This document shows, one piece after another, positions 12,456 to 25,602 of a stretch of 64,000 bases of DNA. Source of the stretch: Apostichopus japonicus (taxonomy: Eukaryota > Echinodermata > Holothuroidea > Aspidochirotida > Stichopodidae); NCBI RefSeq assembly GCF_037975245.1, contig NC_092564.1, positions 18,570,984-18,634,983 on the forward strand. Direction: 5' to 3'. The notes beneath the pieces were generated by a model. The model made no database searches, was not told the origin of the DNA, and worked only from the letters and a program-made list of their open reading frames with translations. Every line of letters begins with the position of its first letter. Positions within the stretch are counted from its first letter, which is position 1. The translations under genes and the position numbers were made by a program.

Positions 12456-13976
12456 CTAATCTCATAGCAAAATGTTTGAGCTCCTTTATGAGATACACGA
12501 GTCATTATGAGCCTGATAGGCCTAGCGTCTACACGAGTCAGTCATTAACCCTGGGGGGGGGGGGGATTTGGTATTGAAAGTGGGGGACATGCCCCCACCC
12601 CATGATTGACGCCTTTGTTGTACTTTGATGAATTGTGACTAATAATTCCCGCCAAGAACACTATCGCTAAAAACAGGGAAACATAAACTTCAAGTTGTTA
12701 CCTTATTTGTATAAAGCACTCTTAAAACCATTGACAATTTTCGATAGCACAAACCATTACAGGCCATTCATTCGCATATCCTGAGAAATAGTTCTTAAGA
12801 CCATTTGATCTTTTACATATTTTTACTTCATGTGAGTTAATTACCCATACCATGCATGGATAATCCCTTCGAAACTTCTAGGTAGTGAGATCGAGAGGAG
12901 GGAGGGTGTGGAGTTGTAGGGGATGGGGAGGGGTGCTACCAATCAAGCAAACCTCTCTCCGTCTAACTGGCCCGGGAAGGTTTAGTGTAGCTATAGGCTT
13001 GGGGTAGTAGGAAACACAGGAGAGTAAAAATTGAGTTCAAGGGGTGGGAGGGGGTAGGGGGGGGGGTTGGTGGGGTTTAGAATCAAATCAAGAAATCCTT
13101 CAACAAAATGTAAAGTCGTCACTCAGTCTGAGATTCAATGAATGTGGTTCAGTTTGTACTATACTGAAACAGTTGTAGTGCCTTTCACTTTAAATATTAA
13201 TTTACCGCAGTATTCGATTTGTATTTTGAATCGCAACGAAATGATTTTAAGATCTCAGAGAACGATAGAACGATAATGAACCCTAAATTCCCCGGAGGAA
13301 AGAATACCTCTAAGAAAGATTCTCAGATGATACCATATTGGAACCCCTGCAGGGGTACCCTACCAACGTTTTTTGATAAAAATAAATAAATAAATAAAAT
13401 CGATGTCACTTTTCCCCTCTCCATCATTTTTAAACTGCTAACAGCTAAGTTTATAGCCAAATTTAGCACGGGCTTTTTAAAGTTTTTTTGAAAGGTTTAA
13501 TCGTTAAAAAGTAAGTTTCTTTCCGAATTATAATTGACTTTCATACTTACATTCATCATTCATTGCACTTTTTTCTTTAAAACGTTTGTTGCCGCGATAC
13601 AGGATTTAGTGAGGTAAAAGTATAAATCAATTCGATTTTCAGGTAGCATTAACCGAGAATGAACCTTTTCTCAATGGAACTTGACGCTATGAACTTTTCT
13701 TCAGTGAATCGTAAAATAAAAGAAGTAGTTTTGAACGTTAAGATCACGCCGTCGTTGTTTCGAGTGCTTCTGTGCCTTCAAGCACTGGAAACCTGCACTG
13801 ACTCGGAAAATTTAATTACCTTCTGCATATATCAAGGAACAAATGTTTTTATTAAAACATTATCTGTTTCAAATTTATCACAATTGGCAGTGACTTTCGC
13901 TCTCAGAACGATATGTGTGTATGCGTGTGCGTGTGTGTATGTGTGCATGGTATGTGTTTAATTATTTAGCTTTATA

Positions 13977-13990
13977 TTTATGTATGTATG

Positions 13991-14038
<48 letters not shown>

Positions 14039-14068
14039 TATATATATATATTTATGTATATATGTATT
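13977..14068. repeat. TATG/(TA)n compound microsatellite
   Basis: TATG tetranucleotide copies grade into a TA array with a few interruptions. The reading frames through it that translate as alternating Ile-Tyr are artefacts. Confidence 0.95.
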
Positions 14069-16740
14069 TATCACGCCCCATTGCTGCTACGAAGGACCAC
14101 ACGGTATATGAATTAATATTATCATGGAACTATTATATAATTTCATTGTTAATTACTGTTCTTCTGTAAGATTGACAATCTTACTTGCGGTTGCCCCTCC
14201 AGTTATCCAGGAAAGTAGAACCTGTTATTTTCAAAGTAACATGTTTATACTGCCCTAGCAGTAGATATGAAGATAACTGTCATGCGTATAAGTGAATCTC
14301 TTTTCAGGTAGCAGCGAATGGGCTAATGGACCCCTGGCAATCACAGCCTGGGGAGGGGTTGGGGGTGGGGGCAAGGGGCCTCCGTGGTGATGAAGACAGT
14401 TTACCTAAGCTGCGTGAAGCTGTCATGCATGGCAGCTGAACATGTGCGCTTAACTTGGAAATTGATTTATTACTTTACACCATTTGGCATGTGTAGATGC
14501 CTGTATTATTTTGAACCGAGCGGCTAGTTTTCCAATGTCCGTGTTCCAATGAGCTTGGACTGAATCGCTTTTAATTATGTGGATCGCCGAAACAGCACCT
14601 CGCTGAATAGATCGGCAAAAAGTATCGACTTTCCTGATCGATGTTATTTTTTTTATCGGTCTTACGTGAAGACATTTTGAGACATGGCTTTTATATATTA
14701 GATATATTCTAAACCTTCATACAGTGGAGTCACAGGCAGATGTGTTTACTACTGAATAAAATCTCACCAGTTTGTTTAGCTACATGGATAGAATCTTCTG
14801 CTGAATTGTTTTTGTTTTTTTTTCCGGCCCAACCAGCTTCCAAACGGGATTAATATTGATTGTAAATTAATATGTCTAATCATGCATATTAAGCACATAA
14901 CTATGCCCGTTGGATGTTCCGTTCTGAGAGATATCTTGTCGAAACTTACGCTGTTCCAGCTATGTCTCGTCTAACTGCACTATACGCTTCCCACTCCTTA
15001 CGCCTTATCACTACGGGCAACTAAGACAAAACACTGTTTAGAATGCTATACACTTATTATAGTAGGCTCAGTGTAGTATAGGCTCCTTCAAACATCAAAG
15101 ATCATTGCAACAACTTAATGGCATATAAATGGCTACGTCATAACTGGTGATCTTCCTTGGCTAGAACTGTTTTGGTTCGCTAAAAGACAAGTCATGACTG
15201 CAAACTGTATACTTATTACGATAATGGTATTAAATGTAAACGTGTTATTGCTAAAAACAAAACGACATGCTTAAGCATTTGATTGATTTGTTGACTAAAA
15301 CCCGAGTTGAACGTCATCGGCATGGACTTTAGACAACATTTACATACAACAGTGGATTCGCATATGCTGTATAGGGGCTACTGTACTAACCTACATACTG
15401 ATCAATGAGTTCTAACGCATACTAATAATAACAATAAGTAAAGAAACACCAAAGCACGCCTACTAGTGATGTAGGCAGTCTAACAAAATCGAGTCATTTA
15501 CAACTGACACTAAATGAATTACGATTCGAGTTTTTAGTTCCGAAGGAGAAATAGACCACGAACATGCAATGGCGCGCTTCTTGCGGGCAAACATTTTCCT
15601 TTGATGTATACCTGCTGTATCAGACAATGATATATGTGTTACCACGGGAGACTGAGTCTAATATCAACAATATCGAGTGTATAAAATATTCATCACCATT
15701 TGTAAATCTATAAACAGTTTTTTTTTTCTTCTTCTTCAGAAGCACTTAGTTTTCGAAGAGACACATAAATGAAGACAGCCTGCTGTAATTTATCGACTTA
15801 GAAAAAAAAAACCCACAGTAGATGAGGAAGCATAGACGCAAATAATGACACAGTACAATCCTAATAAGACATAGTGTAAACTGAAAGCGATACACACATT
15901 CTACCTTTTCACTGGGGCGGTATGTTAATGCAAGATAGCGCCATCTATTTTATTAAGTTTATTTCCAGGATCGAATGGACTGTGCGTGTAAATGACAAGG
16001 ATCAATTTCAAGCTGTTTATCAGATGAAGATGAATAATTGTCACAGCGGCGCCCCCGTCATTTCCACTCGTCTGATTCGAGTACCTTTCCACTGGTTTCA
16101 ACTGTCGTGCAATGCGAGGGCTGAAATATCAACTGGCATTTCTTTCTGACTTTCATCACTCTTCTTCAGGAAGACTATAAAAGGTCTAACGACGTCTGCG
16201 GCAGTGACGTACATATTTTTACAATCTCTTTTGAACATAGCGACTCGGATGTCAGGTAGGGTTGCCGTTGACATGACACTCAAAATGGAGGAACAGACAG
16301 AGGAGGTCGAAATGACAGGTCGTGTGATGGGGACAGTTATGTCTCCGGGATCCCCTTGTTTGCACTCATATTTTTCTGCTTAAGTACCGTATGTTATGAA
16401 AATGAGAACACACTAGGTACCCTTATCGCACATTGTCCCGGGCCCCTCCATTTTCCCGGGCCCATAGTCTTGACCTCCACTCATCCGGCCTGAGACACAT
16501 CGACGACTCGAGCAGACATGATATGACATTGGCTGCTAGACACGAAACATGTTTCAATTGCCTTGCTGGCAACCATGAAGGCTACATAACTCATGCTTAG
16601 CTGACATACTTACAAACGATCAGAATAAATAATTATCTATTTCAATACGTAGCTTCAAATCCCTTTTATAAGAAGCACCGGTCATTCACGCATCTGGGCG
16701 GACGAGAGGCCTTATCAGATGGAGGATTGACCACTGAATT

Positions 16741-16755
16741 GCCGGACTGTCCGGC
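16741..16755. repeat. GC-rich palindrome
   Basis: GCCGGA, a three-base loop CTG, then TCCGGC form a perfect 6-bp stem. It sits in a locally GC-rich patch (about 16690-16800) that contrasts with its surroundings and may be an end of a decayed mobile element. No partner end was found. Confidence 0.4.
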
Positions 16756-18009
16756 TAAAATGCGGCGGACGTCTGGGCACCCTATTACTGCTCGGCGATA
16801 TAGTTATTTACGTTTCATTTAAATGTATCGTGTGCATAAATAAATATATATATATAATATATATATATATATATTATTATTATTATTATTGACGCTATTA
16901 TAGGCATAATTCAGTGAGAGGTTGTGAAGACGGTTCAAGGTTTGTGATACCAAGTGTTGAATTATGTGTGACTATAGGATAGGTTTGTACACTTATTACT
17001 GTTGTCATTGAGTCTGCTTTAGTCGCATCGATGTTCCTCGAGCTTCGTTGATACTGAATATGCATTACAGTGCGTACTCTCATTGGCTAGTTTAAATCAA
17101 GAGGCATGGCGTAGCAGAATACGTGAATGAAATCTGTCTTTAGAGGATATTTTTTTTTTGATACTTTCGGTCATTCATTTCTTGAGTAATGAATTTGTTT
17201 TTTGTCAAAATTAGCTTGGTGAAATCTTCTCTTCTTTTATAGCTCGTCAGATAAGCAGCTTAAACGAAGTTTCATTTTTGTGAAAATGAACATATTGATG
17301 TATTTCCTATTTCCTATTTCCAAACGCACAGAATCACTTTAAGTGTTTTTCTACATATATTTTTTTTTGACTCGTGACTCGTCCTGTACCTGAATGTGTC
17401 ATCAGTTTTTAAATGTCATCCTTTTTAGCAGATGATGCCGTTACAGGATTTATCAGAGTCAACTATACAACGTGTAGTCTCAGAAAAATAAATGATCGTG
17501 GCAGGAATAGAATTCTTCTTATTCGACAAAAAAAAAAAAGTTTGTTTAAACAAGAAAACGAATCGTTTTACAACTTCTTTAAGAAACATCCCATACACCT
17601 AGATTGCTCTATCCATTAGCGATAATCCTAGTATATAATGTGTCGGCACGTTTTAACCGTAAAATGATGATAAGTCCCACGTGAGTTTGGTGGTATTTGC
17701 AAGCTTGATGATGGATGTACTGCTCTCTACGCGATTAGTTCGTGCTTTCATTCTCAGGTATGTTTCTAAAATAGAAAACATTGACAGAAGAACAGTTGAC
17801 AAAGGCGGTGCAGGTTCCTTTGTGAGAGATTATAAAGAGACGGTTGCCTTAGTAACCTCGATGGCGATATAGGGGTATAGTGTTTCGTATAATACTGTTA
17901 TTACTGCTGTATATGTGCACATTGAACCGGTAAAAACAAATAGCTGAAAAAGTGCCTGTTTTAGTTTATTCCCTGGCAAAAAGTTCAACTCGAACTTTTT
18001 TTCACAACA

Positions 18010-18180
18010 GAATAAGAGAGAGAGGTGGAGGAGGGACAGGGAGAGGTGGGGAGATTGACGGGGAGGGGTAGAGAGGGAGATGGGTGGAGAGAGATGGGGA
18101 GACAGATCCAGAGAGGGGTGGAGGGAGGGGGGGGGGAGGTGGGGAGAGAGAGAGAGAGAGAGGGAAAGAAAGAGAGAGAT
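18010..18180 (+). repeat. Purine-rich (G/A) tract
   Basis: About 170 bp almost entirely of G and A on the plus strand, including GAGAGAGA runs and a G12 run near 18127. Such tracts can form triplexes or G-quadruplexes. Confidence 0.85.
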
Positions 18181-18499
18181 TAATTTTGTGAGAATTACAT
18201 GTTTCTATGTCGACCTATTTGGTTAATTGTACAGGTATAACATATTACGTAACTTGTAACCATTTTCATTGATGGAAATTCACTTAATTTTAAATATTAC
18301 ATTCCTTGGACAACATTACCAAGTGTTACAACAGAAGACAGCTTTAAACTTATGCATTATGACAGATTAAATTGAAAAATTGCGATACATAATCAACATG
18401 ATGAAGGGCAAAATGTCAACTTTTAAAGAAAAGAAAACTGCAACATATTTTTATCAAATAGATAGGAACACACATTTCCCCCCAAAAAACATATATCAA

Positions 18500-19395
18500 A
18501 TAACACGTATATGGTATATGATATACAATTTATCATATAGCAGGCATCGTATATTATATCATATATCACATATCAGAAATCGTATATCATATATAATACA
18601 TCATAGCCTATATAATACAATCACATAATATATATCACATATCTTATAGCACATATCAGAAATCGTATATCATATATACTACATATATATAAATATATAT
18701 CACACATCACATAAGATACACATCACAAGGAGTGTTAGCTCAGTGATTAACACCGGTGCCTTTCAATCATAAGGTCCCGGTTCGAGTCACTCCAAGATTA
18801 ATGTATGTCGTCCAGTTACAGAGTTGTTGACAATTGACAATTCATAATCATGGACGTTAAATATGAATGTAAGAGACTGACTTCGGTCAGCTTGCGGCTT
18901 TCATAAGCCAATGAGGCTCCTTCGCGAGTTCCTGCTTGCAGGAGGATCTAAAATACATACAAAATATATCATATAGCACATATCATATAACACATTTCAG
19001 AAATTGTATATCATATATAATACATCATATGTAAAACATCATATATCGCACATCACATAAGATATATCACATATCTTATAGCACATATCAGATATCGTAA
19101 ATCATATATAATACATCATGTATCACACATCACATAAGATATATCACATATCATATAGCACATATCATATAGCACATGTTAGAAATCGTTTATCATAAAT
19201 AGTACATCATATATTATACATCATATATCACACATCACATCATGATATATCACATATCGCATATCACATATCGCATATCATATATCGTTCATGATATACC
19301 GTATGTCGTATAACACATAACAGCTGATATTAATACCTGAAAGGTCGTTTAACAGTATATATCCCATTTATCATATATAATATATAACGTTGATG
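18500..19395. repeat. AT-rich degenerate tandem array split by a SINE
   Basis: Both sides of the SINE at 18727-18966 share words such as CACATATCTTATAGCACATA and ATCGTATATCATATATAATA. They repeat with an irregular spacing of several tens of bases. The array covers about 18500-18722 and 18967-19395. The shared vocabulary on both sides suggests that the SINE landed in a pre-existing array. Confidence 0.75.
18727..18966 (+). mobile_element. tRNA-derived SINE, copy A
   Basis: The head has pol III promoter boxes: an A box TAGCTCAGTGATTAAC from 18736 and a B box GGTTCGAGTC at 18779-18788. The body has CTGAC-TTCG-GTCAG, GGCTT-TCAT-AAGCC and TCCTG-CTTG-CAGGA, three short perfect hairpins in a row. 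It ends in a short ATACATAC tail. Two near-identical copies lie at 28797 and 47494. This copy has lost one C just before the B box. No clean target duplication is visible because the flanks are repetitive. Confidence 0.9.
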
Positions 19396-22300
19396 AATCC
19401 GAGACATGTATGAGATGCATGGTATACTAAGAGACTATACACATGATAAGCCTGATGACATCAATGCCGACATTTAATAATGCCGTTGATTTAAATAATT
19501 TCACCCACTTAGTCTGTGGGCCTCATCCATCCTCCCAGGCAGGAGTGGATATAGCTTTCACGTGTATAGAACAGCTGATCAATTTTGAAGACACATGCAC
19601 GCCACATACATTCTGACATGATCCTGGTAATTCTTAACATCTCTGTGAATTAATGTTCCAGTGCTTCATCACAGCCTAGGGCGGTAGCTGTCACATACAC
19701 CTCTCTCTCACTCTCTCTCTCTCTCTATATATATATATTTTATTTTCTTGTTTGTCTAGTATTTTTTTTTATCGGAACTAAATAAACCCAGATTTAGAAT
19801 AATCACACGTACATGACTATAACCCCGCGGCATTGCCTCAAATTAAGAGTCAGCAAAAACGCAATAGCCTTATCAGTGAAATGTAAAGGGCGAGTGAAGT
19901 GGGTTACCCTGGTTGGCCAGGCTTGAAAATGGGTGTTCCCCTGACGCTCTGTGACTATCTTCCTCTCTGATAAATATATATATATATATATATAAATGAT
20001 GTAATCTCACACAGAACGCGACTCCGTGAGGCATGTAGGCCGGCGTATATGGCCATTTTGGGCCTATTTAGGAAGACATTTCGGTGAATTTCTTTTTCTA
20101 AGGGCGCTGAATGTATTTAGCTTAATTTTACATTGTTACAAAATACAAAGAATCCGTGTGCCTGCGTGTGGGTGTGTATGGGTCCCTCATTGGGTCCCTC
20201 ATTGGGTCCTTGAGAAACTCTGATAAGGGGCAAGCGTGACGATGTTCATTCACCTGGTGTTTAATTCAAGTAAGTCCTATTCACAATCGCACGAACCCTT
20301 TTATAGTCACTATTTTAGTTTATAGCTTTAATCCAAATGTTTGATTATAAAATTGATTTCAAGAAATACAGTTTTGCCATATGGAAGTCATTTCAACTGA
20401 GCAAATAACTTTACCATTATATACAGGCCGCGTGAATAAGGCAAAATTACCTCCGGCTTTGTCGGAGGGTTTAAGATCATTTGAAGCGATATGTGATGCT
20501 TTTTGAGGCACCGTATAAGGCTATATCGCATTTCGAAATTTCGGCCCGACTTAACTCAGATAAGTATCAGTGCTTGTTGGAGAGAAAACTGGGCGGGTGC
20601 AATTTGGTTCTAGCTTATAGATTGCAGGCTGTATTTTCGTTGTTGACTATATTAGTATAGGCTCATTAACATAAAAGTAGACCTTGACTATAGCATACCA
20701 AAGTTTTCGAGTTTTCATGAGTCGTTTTTGTTTTGTATCTGTTTTAGCTTTTAACTGTGCTTACTAACCAAATTTGTTCGTCTTCTTATTAATTTCCTTC
20801 ATATGGTCAGGTATTGTTGTCATTATAGTGGTCTCCTCAATTCGTCCCGGGTTGTCTTTGTCAGTCACCTAACGGTGTGCGATGCTTGAAGAGGGTACGA
20901 GGAGGGAGGGGGCGTAAGGGAGAGGGCATGTGGGGAGGATTTATAACTTCTACACATCTCCTTTTGCCTGGCTTAACGTTTGTTTATTTAGGGGAAACCG
21001 TTGCGTTGGTACCATAACAATAACACTTTGATTTGAAAGCAAATCCATCAAACGGGTTTGTTATTATACAGGAACACTCAATGTTAATGCCCAAAGCAAA
21101 TGAGGCTAGAGTAAGGAATTCGGTGAAAGGTTGCAAATGTGACGGTACAAAGTACATTACCAATGTCAATTAATGGCTATTGCAATTAAGAATGATTAAC
21201 ACCAAAAGCTGAGAAATTAAGAAATTGGGAAGAATCGAGACTTTGTCAATATATCGAGTATAGAAGATACATGAAAAACTCCAAAACGCACCCAAGACAC
21301 TTTCTAAACAGACTAAGTATTTAGGAGGAGGTGGTGGGGGGGGGGGGGGAGGGGCAATTATATAAGCTACAAAAGAACTGAAAACAGGTACTACCATACC
21401 ATAGTTTTGGGTCATGTTTCCATAACGAAATCGACATACTTAACACCGGCTGCCGCAGTTATGATTAAAATATACAAGAGAATATGTCTGATGTTTACCC
21501 CCCCCCCCACCCTGACTACACATGCATTCATTACTACCGACATTTATAAAGTACACCAATTGTCATAGAAGGTTTATTTGCCAAATGGATAATAATAATA
21601 TTTTATACTTCTGATAATATATTTTGACCATCTGTACATTATCTTTCATGCTTCTTGGTTAAACAATAGTGTAATTCGTAAATCACAAGCATCAGGTGAT
21701 GGGAAATGCCAACCCTATGCATGGTTATGACTGGCACGGATTGCCCTATGCGGGTTTACTGGCTGGAAAACGGTGAGCCGCCTCTGTCTTAGGCGCCGAA
21801 TCCGCTGATAACCCATTGGTCGCGCATGGTCCTACTTTTGTCCGCTGTGCCAAAAATACACCGCTTGTTTTGAGGGCCCAGCGCCATCGGGTGGATCGCT
21901 GAACCTATAGCAAGTTATGCTCCGGTCTGCCCCACTATCAGTACCATGATTTCACCAAATATTTCACATGGCTCGCGGAATGTGGTGATCGGGAAGAGGA
22001 ATAGCGTCATCTTTCTTCATCGCATTGTATAATTATAGAGAAACTCTTGAAAACAGAAATTATGTTTAACATATAAAAGCAGTAATATGGAATTTACTCC
22101 TTTAAAGGGAAGAAAAAAAATATCGAGCATCGTGTGTTGTAACATTCATTCAGGACTGACTTGCTTAGTTGATTACGTCACAGGGAAACAAGATTGTGAC
22201 CAAATTCTAAGTTTTCATTCCATCCACATGAAGATATTCCAAAAAAAAAACTCTCAAAGCAAGGGGTAAAAAGTACATTGTCATTACTTTTGAAAGCTTT

Positions 22301-22999
22301 GTGGAATTCGTTAAGCGCACTTAGCAGTTTTGAGCCACGATATCATAGTCCCTTTATAACTCACTTAAGGCCCCATTGAGTGTCACGTAGGCTTGACATG
22401 TACAAATCATTACTACCTCTGAGGGTAAATTTTATGACAGCGAAATGAAGTTGTTTTTAAAACCTTGTGCACTTGAATGTATCCTAATTAATGTGGAAGA
22501 GGTAAATTATGGGGTAAGTTAGCGTCAATTGATAATCCCGCTTTGATGTCCTTGAATAAAATAAAAGCAAGAAAAAGTAAGGGATAGAAACAAAACACTG
22601 AGGCGGGGATGGGGGTAAGTTTGGTTTCATTTTCTGTGCTAACTTTAAATAAAATTGCAGATTTTTACCTTGATTTGACAATTCTATTCCCCCCCCCCCC
22701 CTCCCTAAAAAATCTCTAATTTTTTTCCATTTAGTTTTGCATGCGATTTGCTAACTCTCAACCCTAAATCCTGCTTATTTTCGACAACATGTTACTTACG
22801 GCGTTCAATTTCGGTAACTTTTGTGTCCCAAACAAGTATTATACTAGAATTATACAAGTATTATACTATATACTAGTATTATGCGAGTATTATGTTTTCT
22901 AAATATTGACTGTTATTTCAATATTTTGACATGGAGTTTGAGTTCTCACACTTGTGAACTGCTATTAATTCTGGGATTTAGAGTATCATATTTTGTTTT
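19396..22999. other. Intergenic DNA without a recognisable gene
   Basis: Short ORFs only. Visible items are a (CT)n/(TA)n tract near 19703-19740, a (TA)n near 19974-19994, a short GGGTCCCTCATT duplication near 20179-20210, a G14 run at 21336-21349, C runs at 21498-21508 and 22689-22701, and a GC-rich patch at about 21695-21960. Confidence 0.6.
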
Positions 23000-23024
23000 T
23001 AGTTTTACGAGTGTGAGTCAGACT

Positions 23025-24405
23025 TGTAAAGCGAGTACCCCTTAGTGTGAGTACGAGTATCAATACAAGTCTTTAAGCACGAGTACCAGTTCATAATTGT
23101 GTACTAGTTCATATACCGTACTATTCAAGACGCCTCGAGTACGAATACAGGTACAAATCCAATAGGGAGAGAACGAGTACAAGTGTGTGTCACACTGTCT
23201 TGTACTGCGAGTACTCCTTAGTGTGAGTACCAGCACAAGGTTCTAAGCACGAGTACCAGTTCATAATCGTGTACTATAGTTCGTATACCGTACTATTCAA
23301 GAAGCCTCGAGTACGAATACAGGTACAAATCCAATAGGGAGAGAACGAGTACAAGTGTGTGTCACACTGTCTTGTACTGCGAGTACTCCTTAGTGTGAGT
23401 ACCAGCACAAGGTTCTCAGCACGAGTACCAGTTCATAATTGTGTACTAGTTCATATACCGTACTATTCAAGACGCCTCGAGTACGAATACAGGTACAAAT
23501 CCAATAGGGAGAGAACGAGTACAAGTGTGTGTCACACTGTCTTGTACTGCGAGTACTCCTTAGTGTGAGTACCAGCACAAGGTTCTAAGCACGAGTACCA
23601 GTTCATAATTGTGTACTATAGTTCATATACCGTACTATTCAAGAAGCCTCGAGTACGAATACAGGTACAAATCCAATAGGGAGAGAACGAGTACAAGTGT
23701 GTGTCACACTGTCTTGTACTGCGAGTACTCCTTAGTGTGAGTACCAGCACAAGGTTCTCAGCACGAGTACCAGTTCATAATTGTGTACTATAGTTCGTAT
23801 ACCGTACTATTCAAGACGCCTCGAGTACGAATACAGGTACAAATCCAATAGGGAGAGAACGAGTACAAGTGTGTGTCACATTGTCTTGTACTGCGAGTAC
23901 TCCTTAGTGTGAGTACCAGCACAAGGTTCTCAGCACGAGTACCAGTTCATAATTGTGTACTATAGTTCATATACCGTACTATTCAAAACGCCTATAGTAC
24001 GAATACAGGTACAAATCCAATATGGAGAGAACGAGTACAAGTGTGTGTCACACTGTCTTGTACTGCGAGTACTCCTTAGTGTGAGTACCAGCACAAGGTT
24101 CTCAGCACGAGTACCAGTTCATAATTGTGTACTATAGTTCATATACTTCTATTCAAAACGCCTATAGTACGAATACAGGTACAAATCCAATAGGGAGAGA
24201 ACGAGTACAAGTGTGTGTCACACTGTCTTGTACTGCGAGTATTCCTTAGTGTGAGTACCAGCACAAGGTTCTCAGCACGAGTACCAGTTCATAATTGTGT
24301 ACTATAGTTCATATACTTCTATTCAAAACGCCTATAGTACGAATACAGGTACAAATCCAATAGGATGAGAACGAGTACAAGTAACTATGCTAACTTACGA
24401 GTACA
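23025..24405 (+). repeat. 170-172 bp satellite array rich in GAGTAC, about eight units
   Basis: The landmark GTACTCCTTA (or variant) ends at 23044, 23220, 23392, 23562, 23734, 23906, 24078 and 24248, giving spacings of 176, 172, 170, 172, 172, 172 and 170. Units contain several GAGTAC or GTAC words and the near-palindrome GTGTGTCACAC. A 2-bp difference (ACTAG versus ACTATAG) and GACGCC versus GAAGCC alternate between the first four units, indicating a two-unit higher-order repeat. The last three units share a derived form (CCTATAG). ORFs inside it are not genes. Confidence 0.95.
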
Positions 24406-25490
24406 AGTTCTGTGTCTATCAATGACATTGACTGAGACAGCGATTGTCTGGGGCAAAAAAAAAAGGTAAAATACTCTTTTAAAGTTCCTACGTAATATCA
24501 TACGTAATGCAATCCTTCGCAGTTAACTTAATTGGTGTTCCATGCGACACTTTATACAATTTGAACCATGATTAGTGTATCTTTAAAAAGAAATTTCCCA
24601 AGATTTCTCTTCACCAACCTGAGATTTGTTTTCAACCACGTGATCGTAAATATGTAAAGCGCATGGGTAAGGAATACCTTTGCTTCTAAATCAAATGCAA
24701 TGCTCAGACAGAGACACCTATTTGCCATGATACTATTAATCACGTGTTGATAGCACAGGGATATTTAAATGAGAAATGTGAAATTTGCTCTCTCCTTTTC
24801 GAGATTATAGGTGGACTATAATGAATGAAGCTTTCAGTACTTAACCTCAAAGAAACTGTTTAAAAGAACCATGGAAAATGTCAACTTTGTGTACTGAAAG
24901 ACTTACCTTAAGAACCTAACGCATATATTCTATACGATCAATGTTACCAGGGAGTTGTTATGGAACAACTCCCTGATGTTACCGTGTATGTATAGAGCCA
25001 TTTCAATTTGGCGTATTTGAGGTCACTGTTAGTAATCTAACCTTGAGATACATTAGAAAGTCACGAGATTTAGAAGAAAAAAATCAAATACCTTTAACGA
25101 TGACTTTCAGAATAAAATATATAGCAAATCACAACCCAAAAAATAAAAAAAAACTGTAAAATACCTTCTAAATTTTTTGGTCTTCAAGTTTATTTAAAAT
25201 CGCCTAAAGAAAGAATGTTCTCGCAGTTTTGTTAAAATTCATTATTAAGTAAAGACTCTCTGTGGTTATCCTTAATGTCAGCGATTTGAACCTATTTTGA
25301 GTAGATAATAATGGTTGCCACTCCGTACCGTATGCTTACACCCACACAAATCTTGACAGACACAGTTTATCACAATTTTCGTAGCAGTCAGTTGATGATT
25401 TACTCATTTCAAATGTCTTTCATTTGCGCAACACGATCTGTAAGATCCGTTTTAATCAGCTGGTCAGGAGAAGATCATATATGGGCGATT
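24406..25490. other. Intergenic DNA without a recognisable gene
   Basis: AT-rich sequence in which only the palindrome at 24941-24983 stands out. No ORF has family resemblance. Confidence 0.6.
24941..24983. mobile_element. 28-bp perfect palindrome flanked by direct repeats (mini-transposon footprint?)
   Basis: CAGGGAGTTGTT at 24948-24959, loop ATGG, then AACAACTCCCTG at 24964-24975 form a perfect 12-bp stem. ATGTTACC occurs directly on both sides (24941-24948 and 24976-24983), overlapping the palindrome by one base. The CAGGG start and a 7-8 bp direct repeat recall hAT-type termini and target duplications, so this may be two fused terminal repeats of an internally deleted element. A template-switching insertion is the alternative. 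Confidence 0.6.
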
Positions 25491-25495
25491 ACATA

Positions 25496-25561
<66 letters not shown>

Positions 25562-25562
25562 C

Positions 25563-25602
<40 letters not shown>

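Larger units (their letters stand above)
11151..18000. other. Intergenic AT-rich DNA without a recognisable gene
   Basis: Only short ORFs occur and none resembles a known family. It holds long G runs near 12378-12392 and 12553-12565, a G-rich patch near 13030-13075, (TA)n arrays at 12408-12454 and 13977-14068, an ATA-rich tract near 16845-16890, and a GC-rich palindrome at 16741-16755. The G- and C-rich pieces look like decayed mobile-element ends, but I could not define any complete element. Confidence 0.6.

Noticed and set aside
18727-18800. Functional tRNA gene
   Set aside because: A and B boxes are present, but the fold lacks a proper acceptor stem, and two more copies share the same long non-tRNA body, so it is a SINE.
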